The notes beneath the pieces are model-generated. The model did not search any database and was not told the DNA's origin. It saw nothing but the letters and a program-made list of their open reading frames with translations. Shown piece by piece: positions 6,404 through 13,602 of a stretch of 15,536 nucleotides of DNA. The position numbers were made by a program, and so were the translations under genes. Within the stretch, counting starts at the first letter, position 1; the number at the start of each line of letters is the position of its first letter. This DNA is from CAZSTA01 sp964609495 [NCBI: uncultured bacterium] (lineage in GTDB: Bacteria > CAZSTA01). The stretch is taken from positions 1 to 15,536 of the forward strand of contig CAZSTA010000030.1 in the NCBI GenBank assembly GCA_964609495.1. The letters are read 5' to 3'.

Positions 6404-8753
6404 CTTGCTCCTCTAATTTCAAATTGCTTATAGCTGTTTCTACATCTCTCTTCATCTTTAAGATATCTTTCCAGCCAAGGATAATCCTAGAGAATATCTT
6501 GTTCTCAGGGACAGGCAATTTCTCATATATCACTCTCTCTAGGGTTTCAAGAGAAGAGATGAGCAGAGATAACTCCGAGACTATATCATCCTGAGAATCA
6601 CCTAAGATATCCCTAACTCCATTGGAGATAGGCTCTAACTCCCTTAGGATCTCCAACTCCTTCTCCTCCAGAATTTCCCCCAAGCTATAGAGCTCAGAAA
6701 GTTCTTCCCCAGCTTCCGCTATATCATTAATGGAGTTGAAAGATAGCAACTTATGAACTACATCATAGAAAAGTTGAATTTGCTCTCTCTTCGGCCAATC
6801 GGGCTTTTCCTCGAAGAATCTATAAGCAGATTTAAGATTTTCTCTTAAATCATCTCGAGAAGAGGAATCAGCTATATTCCGCCATAAGTTGATAAGCTCT
6901 TTGATATCTTTGTTATTAGACATATCCACCGCTAGATGGAGTAGGGATAGACTGCCCTTCCTCCTTATGACATCTATCTCCTCAACTAAGGTTTCCACCG
7001 GTAAACGATCGAAGAGATGCCCAATGGAACTTATGGTCGCCAGCTTAGTGGGTGAGTTCTCCTCTCCTAGAGATTGAATTAGGAAAGAAATGCTTCCCCT
7101 ACCCCCCACCTTTCCCAGAACGGAGATAGCAGTCCTTTGCACATCATAATCGGAATCGCTAACAAAAGTTTTAAAAGCATCTATCACCTTCTGCCCATCA
7201 CCGATCTGACCAAGAATTATGAGTATCTCTCTTCTCAGCGTCCTATCAGGATCATCGGATAATTTTTCGATCAACTGTTCTACAACCTCAGCACATTTAT
7301 TCTCAACTAGAGAGTTTTCGATACCTCTGCGCATCTGGGGATCGGAGATCGAGATATGCTCTACTAGAGCTTTTATAGATTCCTTCGTCTTCATCTTCCC
7401 CAGGGCATAGATCACCGCTTTTTTAAGTCTGAAGGGAGTCCTGGTATCGGAAAGGAGAGAAACTAAAATCGGAACTGTCTCCTCTCCCATAACTTGAAGG
7501 GCGGTAAACACGGCATCCTGAACCCTCCAAGAAGAGCTTGTCAATCTATAGGCTAAAAGTCTAACTACTCTAGGAGTGCAAAGCTTTTTGAGAAATATTT
7601 CAGCATCCTTTCTTACTTCCTCCTCCCCAGCAGACTCATTATATTTAAGAACCAAGGGATTGATAACTCTGGTAATTAAATTGAAATCATATCCACTTCT
7701 ATCCAAAGAGGCTTCTACCTTAGCAGGTATGATTCTCTCAAGGAGTTTAGTTGCGATCTGTCTCATCTTCTCCTCTGGTGAGTCCAATCTCTCTATAAGC
7801 GATTTTACCAGATCCCTTATATCTAAATTCCTCAGGATAGCGGTCGCAGTCTTTCTAACTCCTTCATCTGGATCTAACAAGCTATCTAATATGACATCCT
7901 TAGCTAGTCTGCTGTCGCTTCTTCCTAAGCCGAGAAGAGCAGCATTTCTCACCTCGGGATCATCATCCTCTAACTTTTTCAGCAGTAGTTTGACGGCTTC
8001 ATCTCCATCCAATTTGATGGATAACACGGCCGCTGAATAGCGAATTCGCTCATCCTCATCATCTAACTTCGAGAGCAGACCTTCTCTAGCTTTCTCTCCT
8101 CCTATCCTCCCTAGAGCCTCACAAGCGGCTTTTCTCACCTCCCATCTCTCATCATCCAAAGCCTTGAGCAAGGGTTCGATAACCTCTTCACCCCTTAAAT
8201 CTCCGAGAGATTTGACAGCCGCTATTCTAATCCTCCAATCGGGATCCTCAAGAGCCTTCAATATCGGCTCTATCGCCTTCTTATCCCTGATTTTGCCTAA
8301 AGCTCTGATTATAGCTCTTCTAACCTTAGGATCAGGGTCGTCCAACTTATCCAAGAGAGACTGAACTGTCCTATACACCTTCAACCTACCCAGAGCCCTA
8401 GCGGCAGCTTCCCTTACCCTCTCATCCTCATCATTTAATAGAGAAATTAAGACTGTTGCTCCTTCCCTGTAACCAAGCAACCCTAAAGCATTGGCGATGG
8501 CTATCTTCATAATACCCTCTTGAGCTTTTAGGTTGTCAGCTAGAACTAGAGCCGATTCCCTATCCCTTATCCTCTCCAGCCCTCTCACCGCGGATAATCT
8601 AACTTTTAAGTTTGGGTCTTGCAGTTTTTCTTGTAAGTATCCGATCACAGAAGAACTTCTCAATTTAGAAATTTTATTTACAGCTTCTTCCCTAACTCTC
8701 CAATCCTCATTATTCAATTTCTCTTTAATCTCTTCAATTTCTATTTGAATCAC
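6396..8753 (-). CDS. HEAT-repeat (E-Z/PBS-lyase type) scaffold protein
   Basis: This is a soluble, all-helical repeat protein of about 785 residues. The first 350 residues consist of regular units of about 31 residues with the pattern LL..L.D....VR..A..ALG.I, for example PLLKALDDERWEVRKAACEA. The repeats become irregular between about 370 and 600. The last 150 residues are charged helices without repeat character, possibly coiled coil. HEAT arrays bind proteins or nucleic acids and act as scaffolds. No enzymatic motif is seen and no function can be assigned. GTG 8753 is chosen because repeats begin soon after it and AGGGGA lies just upstream, though the spacing is very short. A TTG at 8801 would add 16 residues but lacks a ribosome site. 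It is separated from tsaC by 136 nt (88 to the TTG) and overlaps the acetyltransferase gene downstream by 8 bp. Confidence 0.85.
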   Translation of the reverse strand: MIQIEIEEIKEKLNNEDWRVREEAVNKISKLRSSSVIGYLQEKLQDPNLKVRLSAVRGLERIRDRESALVLADNLKAQEGIMKIAIANALGLLGYREGATVLISLLNDEDERVREAAARALGRLKVYRTVQSLLDKLDDPDPKVRRAIIRALGKIRDKKAIEPILKALEDPDWRIRIAAVKSLGDLRGEEVIEPLLKALDDERWEVRKAACEALGRIGGEKAREGLLSKLDDEDERIRYSAAVLSIKLDGDEAVKLLLKKLEDDDPEVRNAALLGLGRSDSRLAKDVILDSLLDPDEGVRKTATAILRNLDIRDLVKSLIERLDSPEEKMRQIATKLLERIIPAKVEASLDRSGYDFNLITRVINPLVLKYNESAGEEEVRKDAEIFLKKLCTPRVVRLLAYRLTSSSWRVQDAVFTALQVMGEETVPILVSLLSDTRTPFRLKKAVIYALGKMKTKESIKALVEHISISDPQMRRGIENSLVENKCAEVVEQLIEKLSDDPDRTLRREILIILGQIGDGQKVIDAFKTFVSDSDYDVQRTAISVLGKVGGRGSISFLIQSLGEENSPTKLATISSIGHLFDRLPVETLVEEIDVIRRKGSLSLLHLAVDMSNNKDIKELINLWRNIADSSSRDDLRENLKSAYRFFEEKPDWPKREQIQLFYDVVHKLLSFNSINDIAEAGEELSELYSLGEILEEKELEILRELEPISNGVRDILGDSQDDIVSELSLLISSLETLERVIYEKLPVPENKIFSRIILGWKDILKMKRDVETAISNLKLEEQGD

Positions 8754-8781
8754 TTCCCCTATGTTTATTTCCAGCCTATAT

Positions 8782-8828
8782 AAGGAAACTTTTGCAGGCA
8801 ACAGAACTCAAGGTAAAAAAGTTTCCTT
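8782..8828. repeat. 12-bp perfect inverted repeat upstream of the HEAT gene
   Basis: AAGGAAACTTTT (8782-8793) is repeated as its exact reverse complement at 8817-8828, separated by 23 bp. It lies in the only sizeable gap of the tsa-HEAT region, 29 bp or more before GTG 8753. In leftward transcripts it could form a hairpin. As DNA it could be a regulator site. A TATATA box (8777-8782, leftward) adjoins it, with only a weak -35 candidate. A HEAT-specific promoter is therefore possible but not shown. Confidence 0.45.
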
Positions 8829-8889
8829 TAGATAGAACCAACCAGTCAAATCACACCGACTATATCTTCTCTTACCTATCTGATTTTTC

Positions 8890-9555
8890 CTACTTTTCCT
8901 CTTCTAAATTCACTACTTTAGTGATCACCTCCTTGGAGATCGCCCCTGCTCGCAAGATCTTCGGAGGTAGGGAGGTTAAATCGAGCAAAGTTGACGGTTT
9001 AACTCGGGGTAGCTCGCCCTGATCGAGAAAGAGGCTGATCTCTTGCGCCTTCTTGCCAAATTGAGCTGTGATACTCCTTAAACTATAAGGCTCCTCACCT
9101 CCGCTTAGATTAGCGCTGGTCGCCGTTAGGGGCAATTGCGCTTTAGCAGAGAGGCTTCTAGCTATGTAATTAGCAGGAATTCTCATTCCCACCAGCGAAC
9201 CTCCTCCTACCAAGAGGGAAGGGATTATATCTCTCTTCTTTAAAACTAGGGTCAGTGGTCCTGGCCAGAATTCTCGACTTAGAAGTTCTGCCTCCTCAGT
9301 CCAACAGGATATATCCTTAGCCATCTCAATATCTGCTATTATAACGTGGATGGGTTTTTTAAAGGGCCTCCCTTTTAACTCGAATACTTTTCTTATGGCT
9401 CTAACATCTAAAGCATTGGCGGAGAGCATATAACTAGTGTCAGTAGCCACCACGACTAATTTGCCAGCCCTGATCAATTCGGAGGCCTTATCGAGTATCT
9501 CCTCATTTGGATTAACAGGGTCTGTCTTTACTACTCTATCCCTTTCAAAACACAT
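8890..9555 (-). CDS. tsaC: L-threonylcarbamoyladenylate synthase, TsaC/Sua5/YrdC family
   Basis: The predicted role is the first step of tRNA t6A37 synthesis, making threonylcarbamoyl-AMP from threonine, bicarbonate and ATP in the cytoplasm. At 221 residues it is a single YrdC-type domain without the C-terminal Sua5 extension. Family motifs are TDT (38-40), the K-x-R...KP basic patch KGRPFKKP (61-68), WPGPLT (97-102), TSANLSG (146-152) and KPSTLLDLT (186-194). The usual TDTVYGL strand reads TDTSYMLS, and the Gly-to-Met change is unusual. The YciO paralogue family also varies here, so YciO-type activity is an alternative. The adjacency to tsaD, tsaB and tsaE strongly favours TsaC. The ATG at 9555 lies inside the last codons of tsaD (11-bp overlap). 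No good ribosome site precedes it, so translation is probably coupled. Confidence 0.85.
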   Translation of the reverse strand: MCFERDRVVKTDPVNPNEEILDKASELIRAGKLVVVATDTSYMLSANALDVRAIRKVFELKGRPFKKPIHVIIADIEMAKDISCWTEEAELLSREFWPGPLTLVLKKRDIIPSLLVGGGSLVGMRIPANYIARSLSAKAQLPLTATSANLSGGEEPYSLRSITAQFGKKAQEISLFLDQGELPRVKPSTLLDLTSLPPKILRAGAISKEVITKVVNLEEEK

Positions 9556-10537
9556 TGGCTCGAGCCTCGAGATCCAATCCCGATACGATTCCCATCCTTA
9601 GTTTATGATACCCTAAACCAGCGATCATAGCCGCATTATCAGTGCATAATTCGAGGGGGGGATAAATCACCTTTATACCTACTGAGCTTCCCTCCTCGCT
9701 TAAATTTCTCCTTAAAGCGCTGTTAGCGGCGACCCCTCCTCCTAAAGTGATCGTCCTTACCTTCTTCTCCTGAGCCACTCTGATAGCCTTAATCGTTAGC
9801 ACCTCAATTATCGCCTGCTGGAAACTTGCTAATAGATCGACTTGGTCTATCTCCTCACCTCGTTTATCAGCTTTGCGAACGTAGTTTATAACAGCGGTCT
9901 TTAATCCGCTGAAGCTGAAATCTTCCCTATCTAAGATCGGGCGGGGGAAAGCTATCGCCGATGGATCCCCATCCCTTGCTAACTCGTCGATTATAGGTCC
10001 TCCAGGGAAGCCTAATCCTCGAAATTTAGCGATCTTATCGAAGGCTTCTCCTGCCGCATCATCTAAGGTAGATCCTAAGATCTGACAGTTGAGAGGGGAT
10101 TCAACGGACGCAAGTAAAGTATGACCTCCGGATACTACTAGGCTTATATGAGGGGTTTCCAAATCTGGATTCCCGAGGAAGTTAGCATATATATGCGCCT
10201 TGATATGATTAATGCCGATAAGCGGTAGGTCACAGCAATAGGCGATAGATTTAGCTGCCGCAAGCCCAACTAATAACGCCCCTATCAATCCTGGTTCGTT
10301 AGTGACCGCAACTCCATCTATGTCAGCCAACTTGACTTGGGCGGTCTCTAAAGCCTCATCTATAATATAGTTGATAAGTTCGATATGCTTACGGGAGGCT
10401 ATCTCTGGAACTATGCCCCCATATTTGCTGTGTATGTCTATTTGCGAGGAGATAATATTTGATAATATCTCGCATCCGTCTCTAACAACCGCCGCACAAG
10501 TATCATCACAGGAGGTATCAATACCTAGGATAAGCAC
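9545..10537 (-). CDS. tsaD: tRNA N6-adenosine threonylcarbamoyltransferase TsaD
   Basis: This is the catalytic subunit that transfers the threonylcarbamoyl group from TC-AMP to A37 of ANN-decoding tRNAs, acting with TsaB and TsaE. At 330 residues it has the usual length. ASKHA-fold signatures are clear: GIDTSCDDT (5-13), the metal ligands His111 and His115 (HIKAH in place of the common HMEGH), SGGHT (136-140), GGGVAANSALR (267-277) and DNAAMIA with the metal ligand Asp300. The start is GTG at 10537, 4 nt after the tsaB stop, with GGAAGAGAG upstream as a ribosome site inside the end of tsaB. Its 3' end overlaps tsaC by 11 bp. All residues expected for activity are present. Confidence 0.97.
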   Translation of the reverse strand: MLILGIDTSCDDTCAAVVRDGCEILSNIISSQIDIHSKYGGIVPEIASRKHIELINYIIDEALETAQVKLADIDGVAVTNEPGLIGALLVGLAAAKSIAYCCDLPLIGINHIKAHIYANFLGNPDLETPHISLVVSGGHTLLASVESPLNCQILGSTLDDAAGEAFDKIAKFRGLGFPGGPIIDELARDGDPSAIAFPRPILDREDFSFSGLKTAVINYVRKADKRGEEIDQVDLLASFQQAIIEVLTIKAIRVAQEKKVRTITLGGGVAANSALRRNLSEEGSSVGIKVIYPPLELCTDNAAMIAGLGYHKLRMGIVSGLDLEARANVF

Positions 10538-10541
10538 TGTA

Positions 10542-11336
10542 TCAACTCTCTTCCTTCTTAATCTTTCGACGCTCTTCCCATTTTATCTCCGCCTCGGGGC
10601 GTCTGATATATAGAGGAATTAAGGAGAAATAGTCATGGCTTTCTCCTTGCTCAAATCTCTTCCCCCCCAAACCAGCCACTACCGTCCCTCGGGGATAACT
10701 CTTAGTAACATCAGCAAAGAGCGCTTTACCCTTAAGTTCCGCTGCTATAACCTCTCTATATCTGATAGCACCATCACCTAAGAAGATCGTAGGTTCGGGA
10801 GAACTCATCCTCTCTCCTTTAAGGGATAAATCTCCTCTTAGGAGAGGATTGTCCGAAGGATAGGGCGAGGTAACAAGATGAGATATAAGCTCCGCAGGCT
10901 TGAGAACCTCGTAATCACTCAATCTCTCAATATCTTCCCCTCGACTTCTATACAAAGCGGTATATACCTCCCCCTTCCTAGCGTCTATCAGAGGGCAGAT
11001 CAATCCCTTGGCAAAGGGGATATTATGAGCTAGGATATCTAGGGTGGGTAAGCCAATTAACGGTTTCTTGAGAGCATAAGCTAGGCACTTGGCAGTAGTT
11101 ACCCCAATACGCAATCCAGTCCAAGAGCCAGGTCCCCGAGTCACCGCTATTAGATCGATATCCCTTATCGCTATCTTCGCTCTTCCCAAGATCTCATCTA
11201 TGATTGGCATCAGTAATCTTGAGTGCGAGGAATGTTTCTCCTTTGTATTTAAGGTGAACTCAGCGATAAGAAGACCCCCATCTACTATTCCCACGCAGAC
11301 TGCTCTGGTAGAGGTGTCAAGTCCTAATATCTTCAT
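10542..11336 (-). CDS. tsaB: tRNA t6A biosynthesis protein TsaB (YeaZ)
   Basis: TsaB is the ASKHA-fold partner that dimerises with TsaD and recruits TsaE in bacterial t6A synthesis; it has no transferase activity itself. Visible motifs are the N-terminal GLDTST (5-10), RGPGSWTGLRIG (67-78), DARKGEVY (118-125) and FLGDGA (185-190). At 264 residues it is about 30 longer than typical TsaB proteins. The excess lies largely between residues 156 and 180, where the DNA is a palindrome-rich, repeat-like stretch (10797-10871) that keeps the frame. The ATG at 11336 follows the tsaE stop by 3 nt, and tsaE ends in tandem stops (TGA TAA). AGGAA is a modest ribosome site. The short highly charged C-terminus (KWEERRKIKKEES) adjoins the tsaD start. 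Confidence 0.95.
   Translation of the reverse strand: MKILGLDTSTRAVCVGIVDGGLLIAEFTLNTKEKHSSHSRLLMPIIDEILGRAKIAIRDIDLIAVTRGPGSWTGLRIGVTTAKCLAYALKKPLIGLPTLDILAHNIPFAKGLICPLIDARKGEVYTALYRSRGEDIERLSDYEVLKPAELISHLVTSPYPSDNPLLRGDLSLKGERMSSPEPTIFLGDGAIRYREVIAAELKGKALFADVTKSYPRGTVVAGLGGKRFEQGESHDYFSLIPLYIRRPEAEIKWEERRKIKKEES
10807..10849. repeat. Palindromic repeat-like segment inside tsaB
   Basis: The outer arms ATCCTCTCTCCT and AGGAGAGGAT are complementary apart from two extra bases. The inner part contains TCTCCT-CTT-AGGAGA, a 6-bp stem with a three-base loop. Such CTCTCC/GGAGAG arms around TTAAGGG-like cores resemble small dispersed palindromic repeats of bacterial intergenic regions. Here the segment sits in frame within tsaB (codons about 163-177). 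No second copy is in this window. Confidence 0.45.
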
Positions 11337-11339
11337 TTA

Positions 11340-11768
11340 TCAGCTATTCCTATTCACTAACTCTATTCTTCGAACTGTATCATCGATCCAAGTCAGCTCT
11401 ATCCTAATATATTCCTCAGGCAATAGTAGCTCTATCTTCTCCGCCCATTCGATGATCGTTACTCCATCTCCATAAAAGTAATCCTCAAATCCCAGATCGA
11501 ACATCTCCTCGATATTTCTCAAGCGATAGACATCGAAGTGATAGAGAGGATATTTACCCCGATATTCATTTATCAGCGTGAAGGTGGGGCTATTGACCGT
11601 CTGATCAGAACGAACCTCCAATCCCTCAGCTATGCCTTGAGTTAAGCATGTCTTCCCAGTTCCCAAAGATCCGATAAGGGCTACCACATCGCCTGGCTTC
11701 AATCTCCCACCTATCCGTCGCCCCAAATCATGAGTCTCAGTTGGACTCTTAGTCACATAAATTGTCAT
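11340..11768 (-). CDS. tsaE: tRNA t6A biosynthesis ATPase TsaE
   Basis: TsaE is the P-loop ATPase that binds the TsaB-TsaD complex and drives its cycle in bacterial t6A synthesis. At 142 residues it has the normal size. The Walker A loop is GSLGTGKT (33-40), the switch segment SPTFTLINEY is at 60-69, the Walker B-like HFDVYRL at 77-83, and the family-specific DGVTIIEWAEKI at 101-112. The ATG at 11768 is 11 nt from the prs stop, and its ribosome site is weak. It ends in tandem TGA-TAA stops just before tsaB. Lying directly upstream of tsaB and tsaD matches the protein's known partners. Confidence 0.96.
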   Translation of the reverse strand: MTIYVTKSPTETHDLGRRIGGRLKPGDVVALIGSLGTGKTCLTQGIAEGLEVRSDQTVNSPTFTLINEYRGKYPLYHFDVYRLRNIEEMFDLGFEDYFYGDGVTIIEWAEKIELLLPEEYIRIELTWIDDTVRRIELVNRNS

Positions 11769-11779
11769 TTCTGCTTCTA

Positions 11780-12721
11780 CTATAGCCCTGGAGGAAATAG
11801 TCTGCTAATGCTAGTGCGTTCATGAATGGACAAGATAGCCTCCCCAAAGAGAGGGACTACAGATAAAACCTCGATCTTTTCGCCTAACTCCCCAGAAGAA
11901 TGTTCTATAGTGTCGGTGATAATCAGTTTCCTTATCGGGCTATCGTTGATCCTCTCTACCGCCCCGGCGGAAAGAACCCCATGGGTTACTGCCGCTTGGA
12001 TATCACAAGCTCCTTTGCGCTCCAGCACCTTAGCGACTTCCACTAGGGATCTACCTGAGATGGTGAAATCATCCACTATCAAAGCGTTCTTTCCTTCCAC
12101 CTCTCCTATTACCTGAAGTATCTCCGCTCTTTCATCATGTCTAGGTCGCTCTTTAGTGCCAATAGCAACTGAAGCGGATAGTTGAATAGCATATTTACGC
12201 GCTTGTTTTCCAAAGCCAAGGTCAGGGGAAACAACGACTAGATCGTTATCCATACCCTCTTCTTTAAAGCGATCGCATATCACGGGAAGAGCATATAGAT
12301 GATCCACTGGAATCTTGAAGAAGCCTTGAATCTGAGGACTGTGGAGATCCATCGTCAGAACCCTATCAGCTCCTGTCACCTCTATAGCATCTGCGCAGAC
12401 TCTAGCTCTAATCGATACCCGAGGCTCGTCCTTCTTATCTCCTTTAGCATAACTGAAGAAGGGCACCACTACCGTCACCTGATCGGCGCTCGCCCTCTTA
12501 AAGGCGTCTATCCAGAAGAGAAGCTCCATAAAGTTATCGTTTACTGGATAACATATCGACTGAACTATAAATATATCACGTCCTCTGACGTTCTCCTTTA
12601 TCCTTACGAATATATTCCCCTCGGAGAAATTTATAGTCTCCGAATCCCCCAATTCGATCTTTAAATATTCGCATATCGCTTTAGCTAATTTGTGACTGGC
12701 GCTTCCTGCAAATATCTTCAC
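11780..12721 (-). CDS. prs: Ribose-phosphate pyrophosphokinase (PRPP synthetase), divergent
   Basis: The predicted reaction is ATP plus ribose 5-phosphate to PRPP and AMP, feeding nucleotide, histidine and NAD synthesis. At 313 residues it has the normal length, with the two phosphoribosyltransferase-like halves. Recognisable blocks are MDLHSPQIQGFFKIPVDHL (124-142), VVSPDLGFGKQARKYA (163-178), TKERPR (189-194, with the catalytic lysine of the flexible loop) and the PRPP-binding loop VDDFTISGRS (216-225). Two sites depart from the classical enzyme. The ATP-binding YARQDRK motif reads YAKGDKK, losing the adenine-contacting Gln. The following REPISAK block reads PRVSIRAR. The start is GTG 12721, 8 nt after the prmC stop. 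A divergent but active PRPP synthetase is most likely. A paralogue lacking synthetase activity cannot be excluded, especially if another prs exists in the genome. Confidence 0.88.
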   Translation of the reverse strand: MKIFAGSASHKLAKAICEYLKIELGDSETINFSEGNIFVRIKENVRGRDIFIVQSICYPVNDNFMELLFWIDAFKRASADQVTVVVPFFSYAKGDKKDEPRVSIRARVCADAIEVTGADRVLTMDLHSPQIQGFFKIPVDHLYALPVICDRFKEEGMDNDLVVVSPDLGFGKQARKYAIQLSASVAIGTKERPRHDERAEILQVIGEVEGKNALIVDDFTISGRSLVEVAKVLERKGACDIQAAVTHGVLSAGAVERINDSPIRKLIITDTIEHSSGELGEKIEVLSVVPLFGEAILSIHERTSISRLFPPGL

Positions 12722-12729
12722 TCTTCTTT

Positions 12730-13596
12730 TTACTCCGCCAATTTATAAGCTGATATTACCCGTTCTATCTCGGAATAGTCCTCGATAACCTCCAATTTCG
12801 AAAAGCCATCTCCTCGCAAAAAATCCTTCACTTCCTCCGCCTGTCCATATCCTACCTCTAAGGCGATCGCTCCTCCATAGGATAGAAGTTCAAAAGCCTG
12901 TCTGGATAAGGAACGGATGAGCTTTAATCCCTCTTTATCACCATCCAGGGCTAAATCGGGTTCATAATCGCGCACCTCTGGAGGAAGATCCCCCATCTCC
13001 TCTCTGGAGATATAGGGCAGATTAGCAACCACTAAATCGAGTGAAATATCTTGCAGAGGATCAAGAAGATTCCCTTCCAGAAATTCGATCTTATCCGAAA
13101 CTCGGTGAAACTCCCCATTTCTTTGCGCTACCTCTAAAGCTGAGGAGGAAATGTCCAGAGCGTATATCGAGCAATCCGAGCTCAGATATTTCGCCAAGCT
13201 TATAGCTATAGCTCCGCTTCCGCATCCCACATCTGCTATGGTAATATATCCTTTCTCCTTGCCGATTTGTGAAGTTATCTTCAAGCCTTTTTCCACCAGG
13301 AACTCCGTCTCAGGTCGAGGTATAAGGGTGCTCTCATTAACGAAGAACTTGAGACCCATAAATTCCTTATAACCGATGAGGTAAGCTACAGGCTCCCTCT
13401 TCTCCCTTCTCTCGATAAGAGCCTTAAAGGTCTCAAGATCTACCTCAGCAAGAGGAGAGGAAAATTCGATATATAACTGAACTCGTTCCGAATTCAGAAT
13501 GTGTTTTAATAGCACCTCAGCGTCTAAACGAGCGCTATCGATTCCCTTGTTCTCCAGACGCGTTGTTGCCCATCGTAAAGCTTCGCTTATAGTCAT
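12730..13596 (-). CDS. prmC: Release factor glutamine N5-methyltransferase PrmC (HemK)
   Basis: PrmC methylates the glutamine of the GGQ loop in RF1 and RF2 using S-adenosylmethionine, raising termination efficiency. At 288 residues it has an N-terminal helical domain (about 1-75), the linker signature IPRPETEFLVE (92-102), the SAM-binding loop DVGCGSGAI (122-130) and the catalytic strand motif NLPYI (192-196). Most PrmC proteins have NPPY; the leucine at the second position is a noticeable variant, although the Asn and Pro-Tyr are kept. The ATG at 13596 lies 6 nt after the prfA stop with no strong ribosome site, so coupling to prfA is likely. Enzyme and substrate are adjacent, a common bacterial arrangement. 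Confidence 0.95.
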   Translation of the reverse strand: MTISEALRWATTRLENKGIDSARLDAEVLLKHILNSERVQLYIEFSSPLAEVDLETFKALIERREKREPVAYLIGYKEFMGLKFFVNESTLIPRPETEFLVEKGLKITSQIGKEKGYITIADVGCGSGAIAISLAKYLSSDCSIYALDISSSALEVAQRNGEFHRVSDKIEFLEGNLLDPLQDISLDLVVANLPYISREEMGDLPPEVRDYEPDLALDGDKEGLKLIRSLSRQAFELLSYGGAIALEVGYGQAEEVKDFLRGDGFSKLEVIEDYSEIERVISAYKLAE

Positions 13597-13602
13597 AAGG
13601 AT

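Noticed and set aside
7576-8040. Rightward 154-codon frame opposite the HEAT gene
   Set aside because: It is Ser/Leu-rich antisense sequence of the HEAT repeats with no ribosome site. The leftward frame has clear repeat periodicity.
6396-8753. Regular spacing of similar segments as a DNA repeat array or CRISPR
   Set aside because: The periodicity of about 93 bp is protein-level HEAT repetition. The DNA copies are divergent and there are no identical repeats with unique spacers.
11089-11475. Rightward 128-codon frame opposite tsaB and tsaE
   Set aside because: It runs antisense across two well-identified genes and has no family features.
12299-12664. Rightward 121-codon frame opposite prs
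   Set aside because: It is fully antisense to a recognised enzyme and has no motif or ribosome site supporting it.
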